Notes: generated by a model not told the origin, from the sequence alone. A stretch of 64,000 nt of DNA from Taeniopygia guttata (GCF_048771995.1 NC_133024.1:28784001-28848000), one strand, 5' to 3'. Positions 1 through 12,366 are shown, numbered from the stretch's first letter. Numbers and translations: made by a program.

Positions 1-399
1 CTCATTTTGTTGGAGACAGATACTGTTCCTGTTACAGGTGGGTTGGAAAATCAGAGAAGAGTAGAAACAGTTGTAATATTCTGTAGAATAGCTGCAAGTA
101 TCTATAAATATAGAAATGTCACAAAATAAAAGCTGTTTAATTCTCAAGTGGCAGTAAGAATGCTTGACAATCATAGCCAAATTAGTGTTCTATGGCTTCT
201 GTGTTCTCATAGTTCTTTTTGACTCTGGAAGATAATTCTGTAAGAAATTCAGATGAAGAAAGCATTATGTAAATTACACTTGCTTCCTTAACTATCATCA
301 AGCTCAGACTTGTGCCATCTTAAGATCTGTGACACCACAGCACAACGTGGGCTGGAGAAATCCCAAGAAACATTCTGTACCTTTCACACAGCAACTCAC
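1..399. other. Intron of the SRCR gene, no feature seen
   Basis: This stretch follows the donor of exon E on the minus strand. I see no SRCR exon, repeat or simple tract in it. The next exon of the receptor should be beyond the window edge. Confidence 0.6.
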
Positions 400-717
400 C
401 TGAACAAATCACACCAACGTCTTCAGAAACTCCCGTAGGCACTGTGTGATAATGGGAGGTGTTGCAGAGCATCACTTGAGTCTCATTTCCAGTACACTGG
501 ACACTCCTAAGGCCAACAAGACCCATGCCTCGCTCAGACTTTGGCAGGTAATAGGCTTTCTCAGCAGTTCCACACTGGAGCTGTCTGCACACCACGTGGG
601 CATCCCTAATGTCCCAGTCGTCATCCAGGACTCTGCTCCACACACCATGGAGGGAGATCTCAACTCGCCCACCACAGCGGCTCTCACCTCCTGAGAGTCT
701 CAGTGATTCAGCAAGAC
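400..717 (-). CDS. SRCR domain exon E, a six-cysteine domain
   Basis: A 318-bp phase 1-1 exon, acceptor CTTGAGCCCAG and donor GTGAGT. It encodes [16 protein letters not shown] through [10 protein letters not shown]. Cysteines 1, 3, 4, 5, 6 and 8 are present, but the second is Leu (WSRVLDDDW, where family members have VCDDDW) and the seventh is absent between MLCNTSHYH and VGVIC. Cysteines 2 and 7 pair in SRCR folds, so a whole disulfide is missing rather than one half. The reading frame is intact and both splice sites are sound, so this looks like a functional six-cysteine domain. Confidence 0.88.
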
Positions 718-3349
718 CTGGGCTCAAGAGAGTTGGGAAATACATTGACATCTCTTTATCTCACTGCAGTAGAAATACCTTGCAGGAAAGCTATGAAAGA
801 CACATTTCTGTGCTGGCAAAATATTAATTCCCACCAGTAATTAAGGAGACTGCCCCCGTTAAGACTTTGTTTGCTTTCATGCACACAAGGGCCTGCAATG
901 GGAACCAAGAAAGACTTCCCTGCCTCAAAGATTAGATCCTGTCAGTGAGATCACCAGCACTGCTTTGGTCTGAAATTGCACCACCCATAAAAGGCCACTC
1001 CTGACTTACCTGAGCAAGTTACAGTGGCTACTTCTTTGGCTGAACAGGTTGGATTGCCCAAAGTCACTTGAACACAATCCCATAGGCAGGACTCTGTCCC
1101 TTTACAGTGAAAAGCATCTCTCCATATAGGCCCATTTCCATCCACAAAACCGTCTTCCATCTGGATTGATTTTGCATAGCCACAGTTCAGCTGATGGCAG
1201 AGAACACTGGCAGCTTGCAAATTCCAGTGGGAGTGGCAGAGTCTTCCCCACGTGTCTCCATGGCGGACCTCCACTATGCCAGAGCACTTAGTGCCATTCA
1301 CCAGCCTGCCCCCTGGGCACCCTGAATGTAAGAGAAAGAGAATATTGGAGTGTTACATTTGCTCATGGGCAGGACCTGGAAGTGACTGGGAAATGGGAAT
1401 GAGTTTTCCTTATCATTCAGTAGTAAAAATGACTTAACCGGGCCATACTCATGACTACAAACTTCCATACTCATAACTAGACTTCACTCAGGCCTATTTT
1501 GCTGAGAAGAATGACTAGAACTCAGGATCACATCCCATTTGCAATTTTTAAAATCAGGGCACTAGGTTTTGGGGGCTCTGGGTCAACCAATCGACCTTAA
1601 TTTTTCAAACCAATATCACTGAGGGCCTACAGCTCTGCATCCTTCAACTGCTGGTCCAAGTCCTCACTTAAACCTGGGCCAGGAATTCAGTCCCTGCCTC
1701 AAGGACACGACAGGTGTAACTGTCTCCAGTCTTGTCTCATGCTATGCCTGGCTGTTCTCCCCAGGCAGATCCTACACCTCTGTTTGCTTTGACTTGTCTG
1801 GGACTGCTCATAGACTTATTACCAATACCTTCCTCTGTCCTCTCTGCAGATGCTTTGGATTGTGTCTTGGTGACAAGGACTCTGCCTGTGCTGTGCTCAG
1901 TTTCTGTGCCCAGATTATCCTGGTTTGTGCAGCAGCCCTGCTCTTGCTGTTACCTGACACTAGGAGCATTTTAGAGAGAGCAGCCTTATGGTACAGTTGA
2001 AGTGCAGCCTTGACTCCTGTTGCAGTAGCCAAAAGACAGAGCCTGACTCCACATATGCCCTCTGAATTTTGAGTCCATATTTTTACTCAAGGAAGTTTTT
2101 CAGTTCTCTTCTTAGACCTTTCCACTGCTCACCTGAGCATACCACACGAGCCTCTTTTCCAGCGGGACATTCATCCTGGCCTAGAGCACGCACGAGACAG
2201 TCTCTCAGGAGTGAGCCATTCTTCTGGCAGCTGAATGTGGCGTTCCAGACAGATCCATTTCCTTCCCCAAAGGACTGTCCACTTGGTATCAGTAGTGCAA
2301 CTCCACAGTCTAGCTGCTGGCAGAGGATATTGGCGGCTGGTAAATCCCACAGGTAGTCACATAGGGCTCCCCATGTGCCTCCATGAAGAAGCTCTACTCT
2401 CCCTGAACATGTGGTATTGCCATTTGCCAGCCGGTACCCACCGTAGCCTGCAGAAAGAATAAAGGAGCTTAGCAGCTACGTTTGGGATTTTGTGCTACTG
2501 CACTGAAAACTGTAAGAGAGCTCTCTCTATCTGCAAGAAACTAGCACTCACACATGTCAGGTTATTGGAAAGCATCTTAGAACAGGATGCCAGCTATGAA
2601 AAAAAGTCACTATTGTCCATGTTGTAGCCTGCACTATATGACTAAAAGATTTTGACTCTTTAAATTCAGTGTCTCCTCTTTGCTCTGCTCTCTCCTCTTC
2701 TCCCCTCACAATACTGCTGCTTCCTTACAACATCTTCTCTTGCAGAGGCAGTTTCAGCACTGCCTCGCATGTGGGGAACTCAGGGAGCAACTGGTATCAC
2801 TCTCTCCCCCAGCACCTGGCCATGTTACATTTCCTGGTAAGTAGAAACTGCAGTGGGGAAGTCTCAGCTTTCATCCATGCCCCAGAGCAAGTCTCTGAAC
2901 ACCCCAGGCCATAACCATCATAACCATCATGACAATAAATTAAGGGTGGCATGGATGGCACTGTGGTGTCCTACTGCCAGCCCCATGCAGTCCCTCTGTG
3001 TTCTCACATTGTTACTTTCTACCCTTACCTTGTCCTTGCATTGTACCCCTAATGAGCCCAGGATTTCAGCTCTGAGCTAAGACTCTTGCAAGGTAGAGGC
3101 AGGAGCCAAGGCCTGCTAGAAGCCTTAACTGAGGTGTTGGGCTGCCACTGGTCACAGTGTCCAAAGCAGTCTTGAAACAGACTGAAGCCCTTTGGACAGG
3201 AAATGGCCATGAGCTGCAGCCCTGTTCCAGGCTTGTGTCTGACTGTTGCCAGCAGCTCTGCCCAAGGTTTAGCTTGCCCCTTTAGAACTGTGGCCTCAGG
3301 AAAAAAGTGTTACCTTCCAGTCTCAATGAAAATCATCTAGGCCTCTGGC

Positions 3350-3393
<44 letters not shown>

Positions 3394-6300
3394 ACTTGCA
3401 TTTGTAACTTGTGCCTCCTTCAGCCTTTGGACATATAGTACCTCTTCCTGTTTTATAATTAACTGAAGTACTGAAGTGACAGGGATTAACCTACACACTG
3501 ACACCACAGGAAATAAATTAATGTCTCAATATTCCTGCTTTTCAGCTCTGGCCATTTTTCCTTTTATTTATAAGAGAAGGATGTGTAGAACATTCTTAGG
3601 ACTGTTGAATGCATATTTCTAATAGCATAAAATAAATAACAGCCCTTTTGAGATCTCTGTGTGATAGTGATTAGAACAGCCCATGTTAGATGCAGAGTTT
3701 CAGTAGAGTGAATGAGACATTGTGGGGTTGTTCTGTTATTTTCTAGTCCCTCTTGAATGGCTCAAAGCATCCAAGGATCCTGAGGACCACAGAAGTGCAC
3801 AGATGCTCTGAACTGTGGGTTAACAAGAAGAAGACATATAGGACACTGGTGAATAATGTCCATCAATCCAAAGTCTCACCTGAACACACAACAGTGGCAT
3901 CATGAGAGCACGTGTTAGTGTGGTGCATATTCCTGGGACAGTCTGCAAGGTGAATCTCGTTCCCTACACAGTGAAATTCTTCCTGCCAGATCAGCTCATG
4001 TCTGTCTCCAGAGTGAGTTCCTCTCAAGGTATCCACAGCCTGGCCACACTCTAACTCATTACATATAACAGAGGCAGTTTTGAAATTAATGTGTGAGAAA
4101 CAGACAGTGGCCCAAGTTTCTTCTTTCTTTACTTTCAGATGTCCTGAGCAGGCAGTGTCCCCTCCAGTCAGATGCAGATCAGAAAAGCCTGAAAAAAACA
4201 CAAAAACCAAGAAATCCATCATCAAGGGTTGGTTGTACTGACCTATTTTTATAAGTCCTGTACCTTAATAGGCAAGACACATTTCACTTCTCTGAGGACC
4301 ACTGATACTTTTGAATGGTGACTGGGGCAATTCCTGTATAACACCAATAAAGAAAAAAGTGGTGTATGAGATTGCTTATTTCTCAGTATGTGAAAATACA
4401 AAATCCTTGGGAAAGAAGGAAGGAAGCTTTGAACATCTGCCAATGACTGCGAAGTAGCAATTCCCAAATAGATAAACAGACAAATACTAATTTTACTGGT
4501 CTGTGTCCTTGAGATTTCATTATTTCAATAAATAGGAAGCTGAAGCACCCCAGGAAGAGGAAACAGGAAATGCTTCACCCAGTTTCAGAAAATGCTAAAA
4601 AGACAGTCTGGAGATCTACAGGCTGGCCAGCCTCACTTAGGTACTTGAAAAATGTATATAGTGAGACTTGCAGAAACTCATTTGTGGGCACAAGGATATA
4701 AATGGGAAGAGTCAACATGGTTTTATCAAGCATATATCATAGCTGTGGGACTGTAATGCTTTCTCTGATTAAAATAGATTTATGGATGAGGGGACAGCAG
4801 CACATGTCATTTACCTCACATTTAGCTCTGCCATTAACACTATCTTGCACAATATTCTTATGTCCAAGAACTAGGATGTTACTGTCTGGCTGGAAGGACA
4901 ACATGATTAAGCAGCTGATGGAATGGTCAGGCTCAGTCATTAGTGAGCTGGACTCTACCTGAAGACTGTCAGCAAATGGAATATCACTTGTTGAGTGTTT
5001 CCAGGGGCCTGTTCTGCTCAGTGTCTTATCTTCATGGAGGTAGTGATGGAGTACACTCTTATGATTTTGGAGGGGTGAGGACATCACCACAAGGGCAGAG
5101 CTGCCATTCAGAGAGATCCAGACAGGCTAGACTAATGGGCTGACAGGAACCTTACAAAAATAAAAAAACTACAAATGTAAAGTCCTGAAGCTGGGAAGGA
5201 AAAACTTCTTGCAGTGGTTCTTTTTCCAAAGAGTAAAACCATGCACATCTTGGATAGGAAGCAGCCATGAAACAGGAACTGGTCTTTTTTTTTTGCCATT
5301 GCAGACTGTCCTGTCTTAGCCTACCTGAAGATCTGGAGAAGGTCAGTTGTATGACATAACATTGCATTTTCTTACTTCTCTACCTACATCTGCTTTTCTA
5401 GCCCCTATTCCTTGTCAAAGACAAGTTTAGTACTGCTCTCCTGTTGCCTGGGAGAGCTGTGGTAGAAACAAATAATGTTTGGGGTTTTTTTCCTGTTCTA
5501 TGTAATTTAATATGCTCATATGATGTCATTGCTGTGCCCAGGCTTGCACTCACAGTAAGCAGAAGACTAAATGCTGGAACCACTTACTTTGGATGAGCAG
5601 AGGGAGTACTTGGCTTTATCCAACTAGGACAAAGTTTGATCCCAGGCTCATATCTTTTTTCTCTTATACAAGACTGGATCACTTCTTACCTGAGCAGATC
5701 ACTCCAATATCAAAGTAGTGAGGGCAGGTAAAAGAACCCCATCCTGTATGTGAGCAGTTCCAAAGAGCAGATTCATCACCACGGCAATCAACTCGGTACA
5801 ACCATGTTGGTCCAGTTCCTTGTCCAAAAGGAGCTCGATTTAGAGCCTTAACAGCAAATCCACATTGTAGTTGCTTACAGACAACCTCAGCATCCTTTAT
5901 GGTCCAGTCGCCATCACACACGGTTCCCCACTGCTCCTCATGTTTTACTTCCACTCTCCCAGAGCAGGGTCCAGTTCCATTTGACAGCCTCAATTCATCA
6001 GTGCCTTCAGACAGAGCAAGAATATAGAAAGGACAGAGCTTAATCATGATTGTCATTGCAGATGTTAATGAGATCATTACTTCTCTTAATTTACTCTTTA
6101 CATCAGACCTGTTTGGTTCACCTTTCTAAACAGTCCAACTTAAAGGGCGTTTGTGGGGTTTTTTTTTGTTTTTTTGGTTTTTCTTTTTTGCAAGGAGTTA
6201 TGTCAGTATTTACAAGTTTGAGCTAACTGCACTGCTAAAATGTAAATTATTTCTAATGACAGGCAAACTTTCTCTTTTACTGACTTACCAGGGCTGGGAA

Positions 6301-9300
6301 ATGCCGAGTAATGTCCCTGCTTTGTGATTCACAAAGTCTGCCACAATAAACACAGGCAACTGGAGTGGGTGAGGGGACTGCCTGTTAGTGTGTGATTGCT
6401 ACAGTAAATCAAACTTCATTATCCTGTGAGTTAATTGTCCTGAAAGCCAAGTTTGTGTGTCTTTGGGAGTGAGGTAGCTGGAGGAGTTGGCTACCAGAGG
6501 GATCAAACTACTGGAGAGGTGATAAAGTCAGGGGATCTACTTGAAGACTCAGGTCAAAGTTGGTTTTCTGTGCTGCAAAGGCACATTGCTGGTTCATGTC
6601 CAATTTGTCCCCACCATTATCCCCAAATCCTTCTCCATGGGGCTGCTCTCAAGCCATTCATCCTCCAGTCCATGATAATCCTGATGGTTGTTCTGAGCCA
6701 GGTACAGCACCTTGCACTTGGCCTTGTTGAACTTCATGGGGTGAGGCTCATTTTTCAAGCCTGTCAAGATTCCTCTGGATAGCATTCCTTCCTTCAGTGT
6801 CTACACCACTGAGCTTGGTGTCCTCTGGAAACTTGCCAAGGGTGAACTCAATCCCACTACCAATATCAATAGTAAGGATTTTGAACAGTTCCCATCCCCT
6901 GAGGGACACCAACTTGTTACTGATCTCTATTTGGACATTGAGCCATTGACTATAACTCTTTGGATGCATCAATCCAGTCAATTTCTTATCCATTGAATAG
7001 TCCATCCAACAAACTTACATATGCCCAATTTAATGACAAGGCTGTTGTGTGGGACCATGTCAAAGGCCTTAGAGAAGTTAAGATAGATAATTGCAAGGCC
7101 ACTTGCTGTTTATGTTTGTGTCAAATGAGTCACATGTCACATGTTTTCATCTGTGTGGGCAGCCAGGTACAGCCGCGGTGTGTGTGGGTGTGTATTTGTA
7201 TGTGGGTATTACATAAGTGTGACTGTTTTGAACTAAAAGTTAGCCATGCTACCAGCTGGATCAAAGGCACTGCTGTTTGAAGCATGAAAGAGGATGCTCA
7301 TGAAATGGGTGGAAAATCAAATAGTAAAAAACTACATGCAGGACTCTTGCATTCCCAGATTAAGGACAGACTACAAGCTAAATGTGCAAAGGAAACAGGA
7401 AGAAGTTGGCCACTACGTCTGAGTTTGGTCTTCAGTTTGATCAGGTTTGTATTTCAGCATGTTATGGAACAGATAAATCCCTGAAGAGGGCTGGCAACTT
7501 CTTTTGGGCTTGGGGGATTATTTGGATTGACCACATAGCTTAAGGAGGTTTACAGGAGTTGCATAAGAAGCCTAATAACTTTGGTCACAAATTTTTAGTG
7601 TTTCAAGACCTGGCACACCATGGAATAGTAAAGCAAACATTTGTAGAAGAGGTTCGATCCAAATGTCAATATCCTGAGTGCACTAAGAATCCTTAATGAC
7701 CTTGGCCTTCCCTTCCTAGGTTTTACACATGCATGCTCTGCCCATAGGCCCATTTCAGCACAGACCTGGACCTTCTCTCACTGCCTGTGTTATGTGGGAG
7801 GTGCATCTGTGTTCCACGCTGGCAGAGCCATGCCTGGCCATGGGCCCTGTTGATCTGCACTCACAGCCACAGGGACCAGGTGCCAAGAGAAACCTGAAGT
7901 ATTCATCCAGACCCAGCACTGGGCTCTGATGTGGATGGAAAGCAGTGCAGCTTTGCAAATCTTGCAAATAGCCCAGGAAGATCATCTCCTGTCATTGATG
8001 GCTTTTGATAAGCAACAAAAGATAATTTGCATTAAGAGCCTTGAGTTTTCCTGTAAGATTTTTTAAAAACAATCTATGTAAAATATCACCCTCCCCTCTT
8101 CCTCAAAAGAGAGAAGCGTTTCCACATGTCACACATCTTGCTGTCGTCTGACATTGTGAAATGAGAATATTTAATTTTTCTTTGCATTTGGAAACAAATC
8201 TAATTCTTCTCTCTACTCACTGCAAGTGTGTCAGTCTTAACCCATGAGCTGGTGCTAATGCAGCCATTTCTTTCCAAAACTAACCATTGTTTCATTTCTT
8301 ATTGCAGAGTAAAATGCTAGCAGTAGTCAATTGGAAGACAATTTTGCCTCCATCTTCATATGGTCTGTAACTGCTTCATCACACACAGACAATGTGTCTT
8401 TGACACATCATCACCTCTCATACACAGGCAAAGGCTTTACCTCTTTGCTAACGCTGCTGCTTTTCCTCACAATTTTCTGCCTATCATTTAAATTTGGAAA
8501 CAAACAAACAAAAAAAAAGGTGGTTATTCATGTGAGACAATTGGTAACTTCCAAAACCTATTTTTCCTGCAAAATATCTTCTCTCCTCAAGTCTCCTGAG
8601 TGAGAAAGGCACACACATAGTACAATTCTCAGGTACTAGAAAACCACTTTGTACCTGCAACATGTTGTCTCAGAGGGGGCATAATCTTTCTGTAATAAGT
8701 CTTGTAACTCTCTAGAGAGATATTCTGGAGAACAACTCCCAGAGTATTAAGAATATAGTAAAAAAAAAAAAAAAAAAGAGTTTTCTCAGCTATAATATTT
8801 ATACATTTAAAAGGGTAATGGATTCTAAGAAAAGATAAATTCCTAATACATTTTTAAACAAAGCAGATAACCAATTCCTATTAGCCTCATCCAGGAATAA
8901 AACAAACCGCTCTTCACTCAACTGTATAACCTCTGCGCACTTGAATTTTACATAATTGTACATCTGATGTTTTCAACGTGTAACAGCATACAAGACTGGA
9001 TGCAGAGGTAGGCATAACCCAATTGACAGATTTAAATATTTCCTAATAAAAGCTATAATTTGCTGTAATCACTCTTCTGTGATTTTTTTATGATACGTAT
9101 AGGTACAATTTTGTATTTCTTCACATTGCACAGTATGTCCCACAAGTACCTTCATTGAATTCAGTGGTTTGGTGTTCTGCTTGGCTGAGAAGGCATGAGA
9201 TTGTTGCTTGCTCCAGCTGAAAACCCAGTTCTTCTCATAGGCAAAGGGTGCACCATGCATTCCTGTCCCCAGGCCCTAAGAGGAGGTTTCCAGCCCAGGC

Positions 9301-10412
9301 TGCCTCAGGGACAGATTTTCAGCTCTCTCCTGGAGACTTAGGACTCCTGCACTGCTCTGCACAGTGCTCTGTGCCTGGGTGACATCAGAACTCGTGTAGC
9401 AGCATGGAGAGTGCAAGTGCTGCCAGATCAAAGATGAGGGTGGTAGGGTGTTGACGATGGTGTCATTGTAAAGCTACTCTTGTCTGCATCTTCCAGTCAG
9501 TCTATTACTGTTCCCTGATGTTAACAAGGAGTTGGCAGAAAAGTCAATCTTATTTCTGCAGTAGATCAGTTGACACTAAAATGTCATTACAAAGGTGTCT
9601 AAATAAAAAACGTTTCATATTATGAAAATGTACGTCAAGAGTGCCATGTGTGTCATGTCTGACTGCATCCACACAATTGGTGAGAACCTTCAAGGTTCAG
9701 GGCCATGCTATAGCAAAACATCAACCCTGAAGTCTTGTTCTCAGCATATGGGGATGCGACCACCACCACAATGCCTTAATGTCATCTCCATGTTTAGAGA
9801 GAATAAAATGAAGTTTCCCAAATCTGTCTCTCATCACCAGCATCAAGCAAGTACACATAGCTCCAGAAGTGCAGAGAGACAAATAGTGAAAAAGCTTCAG
9901 ATAGACAGGAACAACTGAGGAGATATGGTGATACCCAAACTCCACTGGACTCATAGGGTAGAGCTACATCATTTCAATCGGTGCTGACAAAGACCTGGAA
10001 TCATTAATTCCATCTACAAAGAGTTCAGCAGGAGAGATAAGACAGTAATAAGAATACCCAGCTGGTTTTTAGTACAGCTAAACTGTTTACAAAATTTGGA
10101 CTTGAATTCTTATGAGAACAGCCAGTCACTGATACCTGAGTAAAATACCAAACTTTTAGAAAAGGCTTACTGTTCCTTTTCTCAGGATTACCATGGAGAT
10201 TGAATCAAAGACAGAACACTTAATACTTAAACACCATTTTGTCACTTTGCTTTAGAGGTTGGTAGAAGAACAATTTATTTCTATTAAATTTGCATACTTT
10301 TTTTTGTCTCACTGCCTTATGCAAAATAAAGTATGTACTTACCCAGGGAGACCTGAATGGAGAGGAGAATCAGCCACAGCACTGGAGCAGAAAGAAGTCC
10401 TTTTATTGCCAT
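400..10412 (-). CDS. CD163/WC1-like scavenger receptor, SRCR group B (5' part of gene, continues past left edge)
   Basis: Six exons are visible in transcript order: 10412-10343 (signal peptide), 6004-5690, 4188-3880, 2447-2133, 1321-1010 and 717-400. Each later exon encodes one whole scavenger receptor cysteine-rich domain of about 103-106 residues. Every junction has AG/GT borders and phase 1, so any domain can follow any other, as in the CD163/WC1 family. Known members are myeloid or gamma-delta T-cell surface receptors that bind ligands such as haptoglobin-haemoglobin or microbes. No transmembrane segment is in the window; it should lie to the left with any further domains. Four domains have at least eight cysteines (group B) and the fifth has six. 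The exact orthologue (CD163, CD163L1 or WC1 type) cannot be settled because birds carry several related genes. Intron 1 (4.3 kb) and intron 2 contain CR1 remnants. Confidence 0.88.
1010..1321 (-). CDS. SRCR domain exon D with two extra cysteines
   Basis: A 312-bp phase 1-1 exon, acceptor TTACATTCAG and donor GTAAGT. It encodes [14 protein letters not shown] through VATVTCSG. The eight group B cysteines are all present, and two more occur: one in the opening CPGGRL and one in GTESCLWDC. The domain is similar to exon C and to CD163 domain 6, so C and D probably arose by internal duplication. Confidence 0.88.
1322..3879. other. Introns around exon C, including a 37-T tract
   Basis: The introns flanking exon C (1322-2132 and 2448-3879) hold no further coding sequence that I can support. 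A run of 37 T lies at 3353-3389, directly followed by AATAACTTGC. No clear LINE or SINE body is attached to it, so I list it as a simple homopolymer. Confidence 0.6.
2133..2447 (-). CDS. SRCR domain exon C
   Basis: A 315-bp phase 1-1 exon, acceptor TTTCTGCAG and donor GTGAGC. It encodes a domain starting [16 protein letters not shown] and ending KEARVVCSG, with eight cysteines in group B spacing. Two NxS/T sequons (NGS and NAT) lie near [14 protein letters not shown], with a third at the start (NTT). The sequence is close to domain 6 of CD163 (the [19 protein letters not shown] part). I translated this domain by hand across its full length and found no internal stop. Confidence 0.88.
3880..4188 (-). 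CDS. SRCR domain exon B
   Basis: A 309-bp phase 1-1 exon with a strong acceptor (T-rich tract then CAG) and donor GTGAGA. It encodes [15 protein letters not shown] to [10 protein letters not shown]-like ends; the last residues read [11 protein letters not shown]. Eight cysteines are in register. The segment [12 protein letters not shown] resembles domain 5 of human CD163 (IWAEEFQCEGHE, recalled from memory). The usual CDDxW motif is replaced by CFSHINF, so the domain core is more diverged than in exon A. Confidence 0.88.
4595..5206 (+). mobile_element. CR1 LINE fragment, reverse-transcriptase region
   Basis: The stretch follows the CR1 consensus in order: GGAGATCTACAGGCTGGCCAG near 4610, a block matching 'agtcaacatggttttatcaag' in the sense of the CR1 text, a block like 'atgaggggacagcag', and CATTCAGAGAGATCCAGACAGG near 5106, ending in the segment for the KxLxLGR motif near 5190. 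It lies antisense to the SRCR gene in intron 2. No long frame remains, so it is an old 5'-truncated copy with many small deletions. Confidence 0.8.
5690..6004 (-). CDS. SRCR domain exon A (first visible scavenger domain)
   Basis: A 315-bp phase 1-1 exon encodes one SRCR domain starting [15 protein letters not shown] and ending DIGVICSG. All eight group B cysteines are present (GPC, TVC, VVC, LQC, VDC, WNC, FTC, VIC), as is the usual WGTVCDGDW core. The acceptor is preceded by a pyrimidine-rich stretch ending TCTGAAG and the donor is GTAAGA. The domain starts much like the first SRCR domain of mammalian CD163 (TDKELRL), which fits its place directly after the signal peptide. Confidence 0.9.
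6592..7095 (-). mobile_element. CR1 LINE fragment, reverse-transcriptase region
   Basis: Translating the minus strand gives recognisable CR1 polymerase text in two frames: [20 protein letters not shown] then [14 protein letters not shown], and further [18 protein letters not shown] with [15 protein letters not shown]. The catalytic box that is FADDTKL in active copies reads FPEDTKL here. The copy lies sense to the SRCR gene in intron 1 and is inactive: it is truncated at both ends and shifted in frame. Confidence 0.88.
7096..10342. other. Rest of SRCR intron 1, no gene seen
   Basis: No exon-like SRCR sequence was found here on the minus strand. A TG-rich stretch lies at about 7160-7210 and an 18-A run at 8760-8777. 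The other open frames are short and lack family features. Confidence 0.5.
10343..10412 (-). CDS. Signal-peptide exon of the SRCR receptor gene (coding exon 1)
   Basis: The minus strand reads ATG in a good Kozak setting (A at -3, G at +4) followed by 23 codons plus one base. It encodes [13 protein letters not shown] then a leucine-rich core ending SIQVSL, a classic cleavable signal peptide. The exon ends G|GTAAGT in phase 1, exactly the phase that all the SRCR exons need, so the next residue is Gly split over the junction. Only 70 coding bases are present, which makes the exon easy to miss. Joining to the domain at 5690-6004 is inferred from strand, phase and the lack of another SRCR exon between them; a further small exon in the 4.3 kb intron cannot be excluded. 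Confidence 0.8.
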
Positions 10413-12157
10413 CCTGACCACAGACGGATGAAACTTCACTCTCCAGGCACTGCCTAGCTAAAACTCCGTCTGGGCATTCTGGTATCTCACAAATGACTAC
10501 AAAGAAGGAAACATATAGATTCACGTGCTAGCATGAGCTACCTGAAGGAACCAATAGAAATATTGTTCACCTTTTTAGACGTTATCAGCAGATTAATCTC
10601 CAATCTGAAGGAGCCAAAACCTCCAATAAAATTCAAAAAGTGTACTTTTGACCTTATATGAAGGATGATTGTGTATCTGATGTCATCATCAGAATTGTTT
10701 TACTGTGGGACCAACACTGGTGGCACAGGCAGAGCACTGTGCAAAGTGGTTATTTCTCATCTGAAAAAGGAGTAAGAAAGTGCAGAACACTGGTCATTTA
10801 TGAATCACTTCAGAAGAAAAAAAGGCAAAGAAAATACCTTTAATTTGTAGCTTATCTGTCATATTGGAAGAAATTGTACCCGATCAACAGAAATGGTGTT
10901 TATCACGGTAGTTTGGTGAGTAAAAAATGCTACCCTCTCTGTCTTTGGGGTAGGCTTAAGGCTTCCATATTTGGTCATAACTTTTTGGGCAGAAGCTTTT
11001 AAAAATATCTTCCTTAGGATTTGAATTACAGGCCTTCCTGTTTCCTCTGCTGAGTTTCTTTTTGTTTCAGGTGACCACTGATGATAGCTCTACCCCCTGC
11101 TCATTCATTCTAGAATGGCAACTTTAGGGAAATAAAAGATGCTATTAATTACACAGTGGCATCTTGACTCATTCTGACAACTGGGACAAGTTGCAGTATG
11201 CTGTTTGCACCAATCTAAACACACATTTCCCTTTATGACACTGACAGCATCCTCCTTTTGTCTGATGGTATCTATCTGACCTTTATCCAAAATCCCGAGT
11301 TCAGTAACATCCATGCTGTTGGGTCCTCAGAGCACCAATCTTTGCAACCTCTTCCCCTTCTCACTGGGCTTTGGTCATTCAAGTTCTGTGTAACTTTGCA
11401 GCAGGATAGCCTTGGGTCAGACTGCTGCAGAAAAAGATGAGAGGAAGAGCAGAGGCTGGCTGGAAGATGAGAATCTGGCTAGAGGCTGCCTGTTCTTTGC
11501 TCAGGACCTCAGACACTTGCCTGTGATCTCTGCTAGAGCTACAGGGCAACCAGGCTGGGGTCTGGCCATGAATTTTGCTGATACCTGACCCTAATCTGCT
11601 GACTTGACTTTATGGCTTGATCTTATTTTTTTCTGGATTGCCTGCCCTGCTGGCTTAACCTTGCTGCTGTTGCTGATTTATTCTGGAGGTTTTTTTTGTT
11701 TAAGTACTACGGTATTGCAACTCTTGTGAGGACATTGCTTCATGCCCGATTAGCTGTCAGCTTCAGTTCCTGGCTGACCTTTTCTGCTTCTGCTACCTGA
11801 TACAGACATCTGAAAACCAGAAAGTCGCTGCCACTCCATTGGAAATGTGGTCGGGGTGGGGAAAGTCCCACTACAGATGTGCTAATGAGAGATAGGTAAG
11901 GTATCCATTATCATGTTGGTTCCTATAGTGAGGTTCAGTGGTTTCACTTAGCACTATTTGCTGATAGGTGTCCACCAACTGAATTCTCACTGACATTTTA
12001 AACCCACTCCAGGAAGCCTTAGAGTAAGATCTGTTTCTCAGCATACTGGCCATCGATGACCAGAGCCTCTTTTATGGGCACGGTGTCCATGTTGCCAGCT
12101 TCATGCCAGTGCCCATGGATGTTAGAACAAACAGCATGAAAGAAAGTTACCTCACGT
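10413..12157. other. Intergenic DNA upstream of the SRCR gene
   Basis: The 5' untranslated region and promoter of the SRCR gene should lie just above 10,412. I see no convincing TATA box or CpG island there. The rest holds no supported feature. Confidence 0.4.
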
Positions 12158-12366
12158 TGTGTTAGTGGAGGCTCAGGTGAAATATTGGGAAAAAATTCTT
12201 CACTGACAGGGTTGTCAAACACTGGGACAGACTTCCAAGGGAAGTGGTTGAGTTGCCATCCACAGATTTATTTCAAATATATATGGATGAGGCATTTAGG
12301 GCCACAGGTCCTTACCTTTAGTGCTAAGTTAATGGTTGGACCTGACATTAATATATTTTCTGATTA
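12158..12366 (+). mobile_element. CR1 LINE 3' end fragment
   Basis: The order 'ggctcagg', 'aaaattcttcactgacaggg', 'ttgtcaaacactgggacag' and 'gggaagtggttgagttgcc' follows the terminal part of avian CR1 elements in the sense direction. It is a short, diverged, 5'-truncated copy. Confidence 0.82.

Noticed and set aside
7651-7660. GGTTCGATCC string like a tRNA B box
   Set aside because: It is one base short of the B-box consensus and I see no A box or cloverleaf stems around it.
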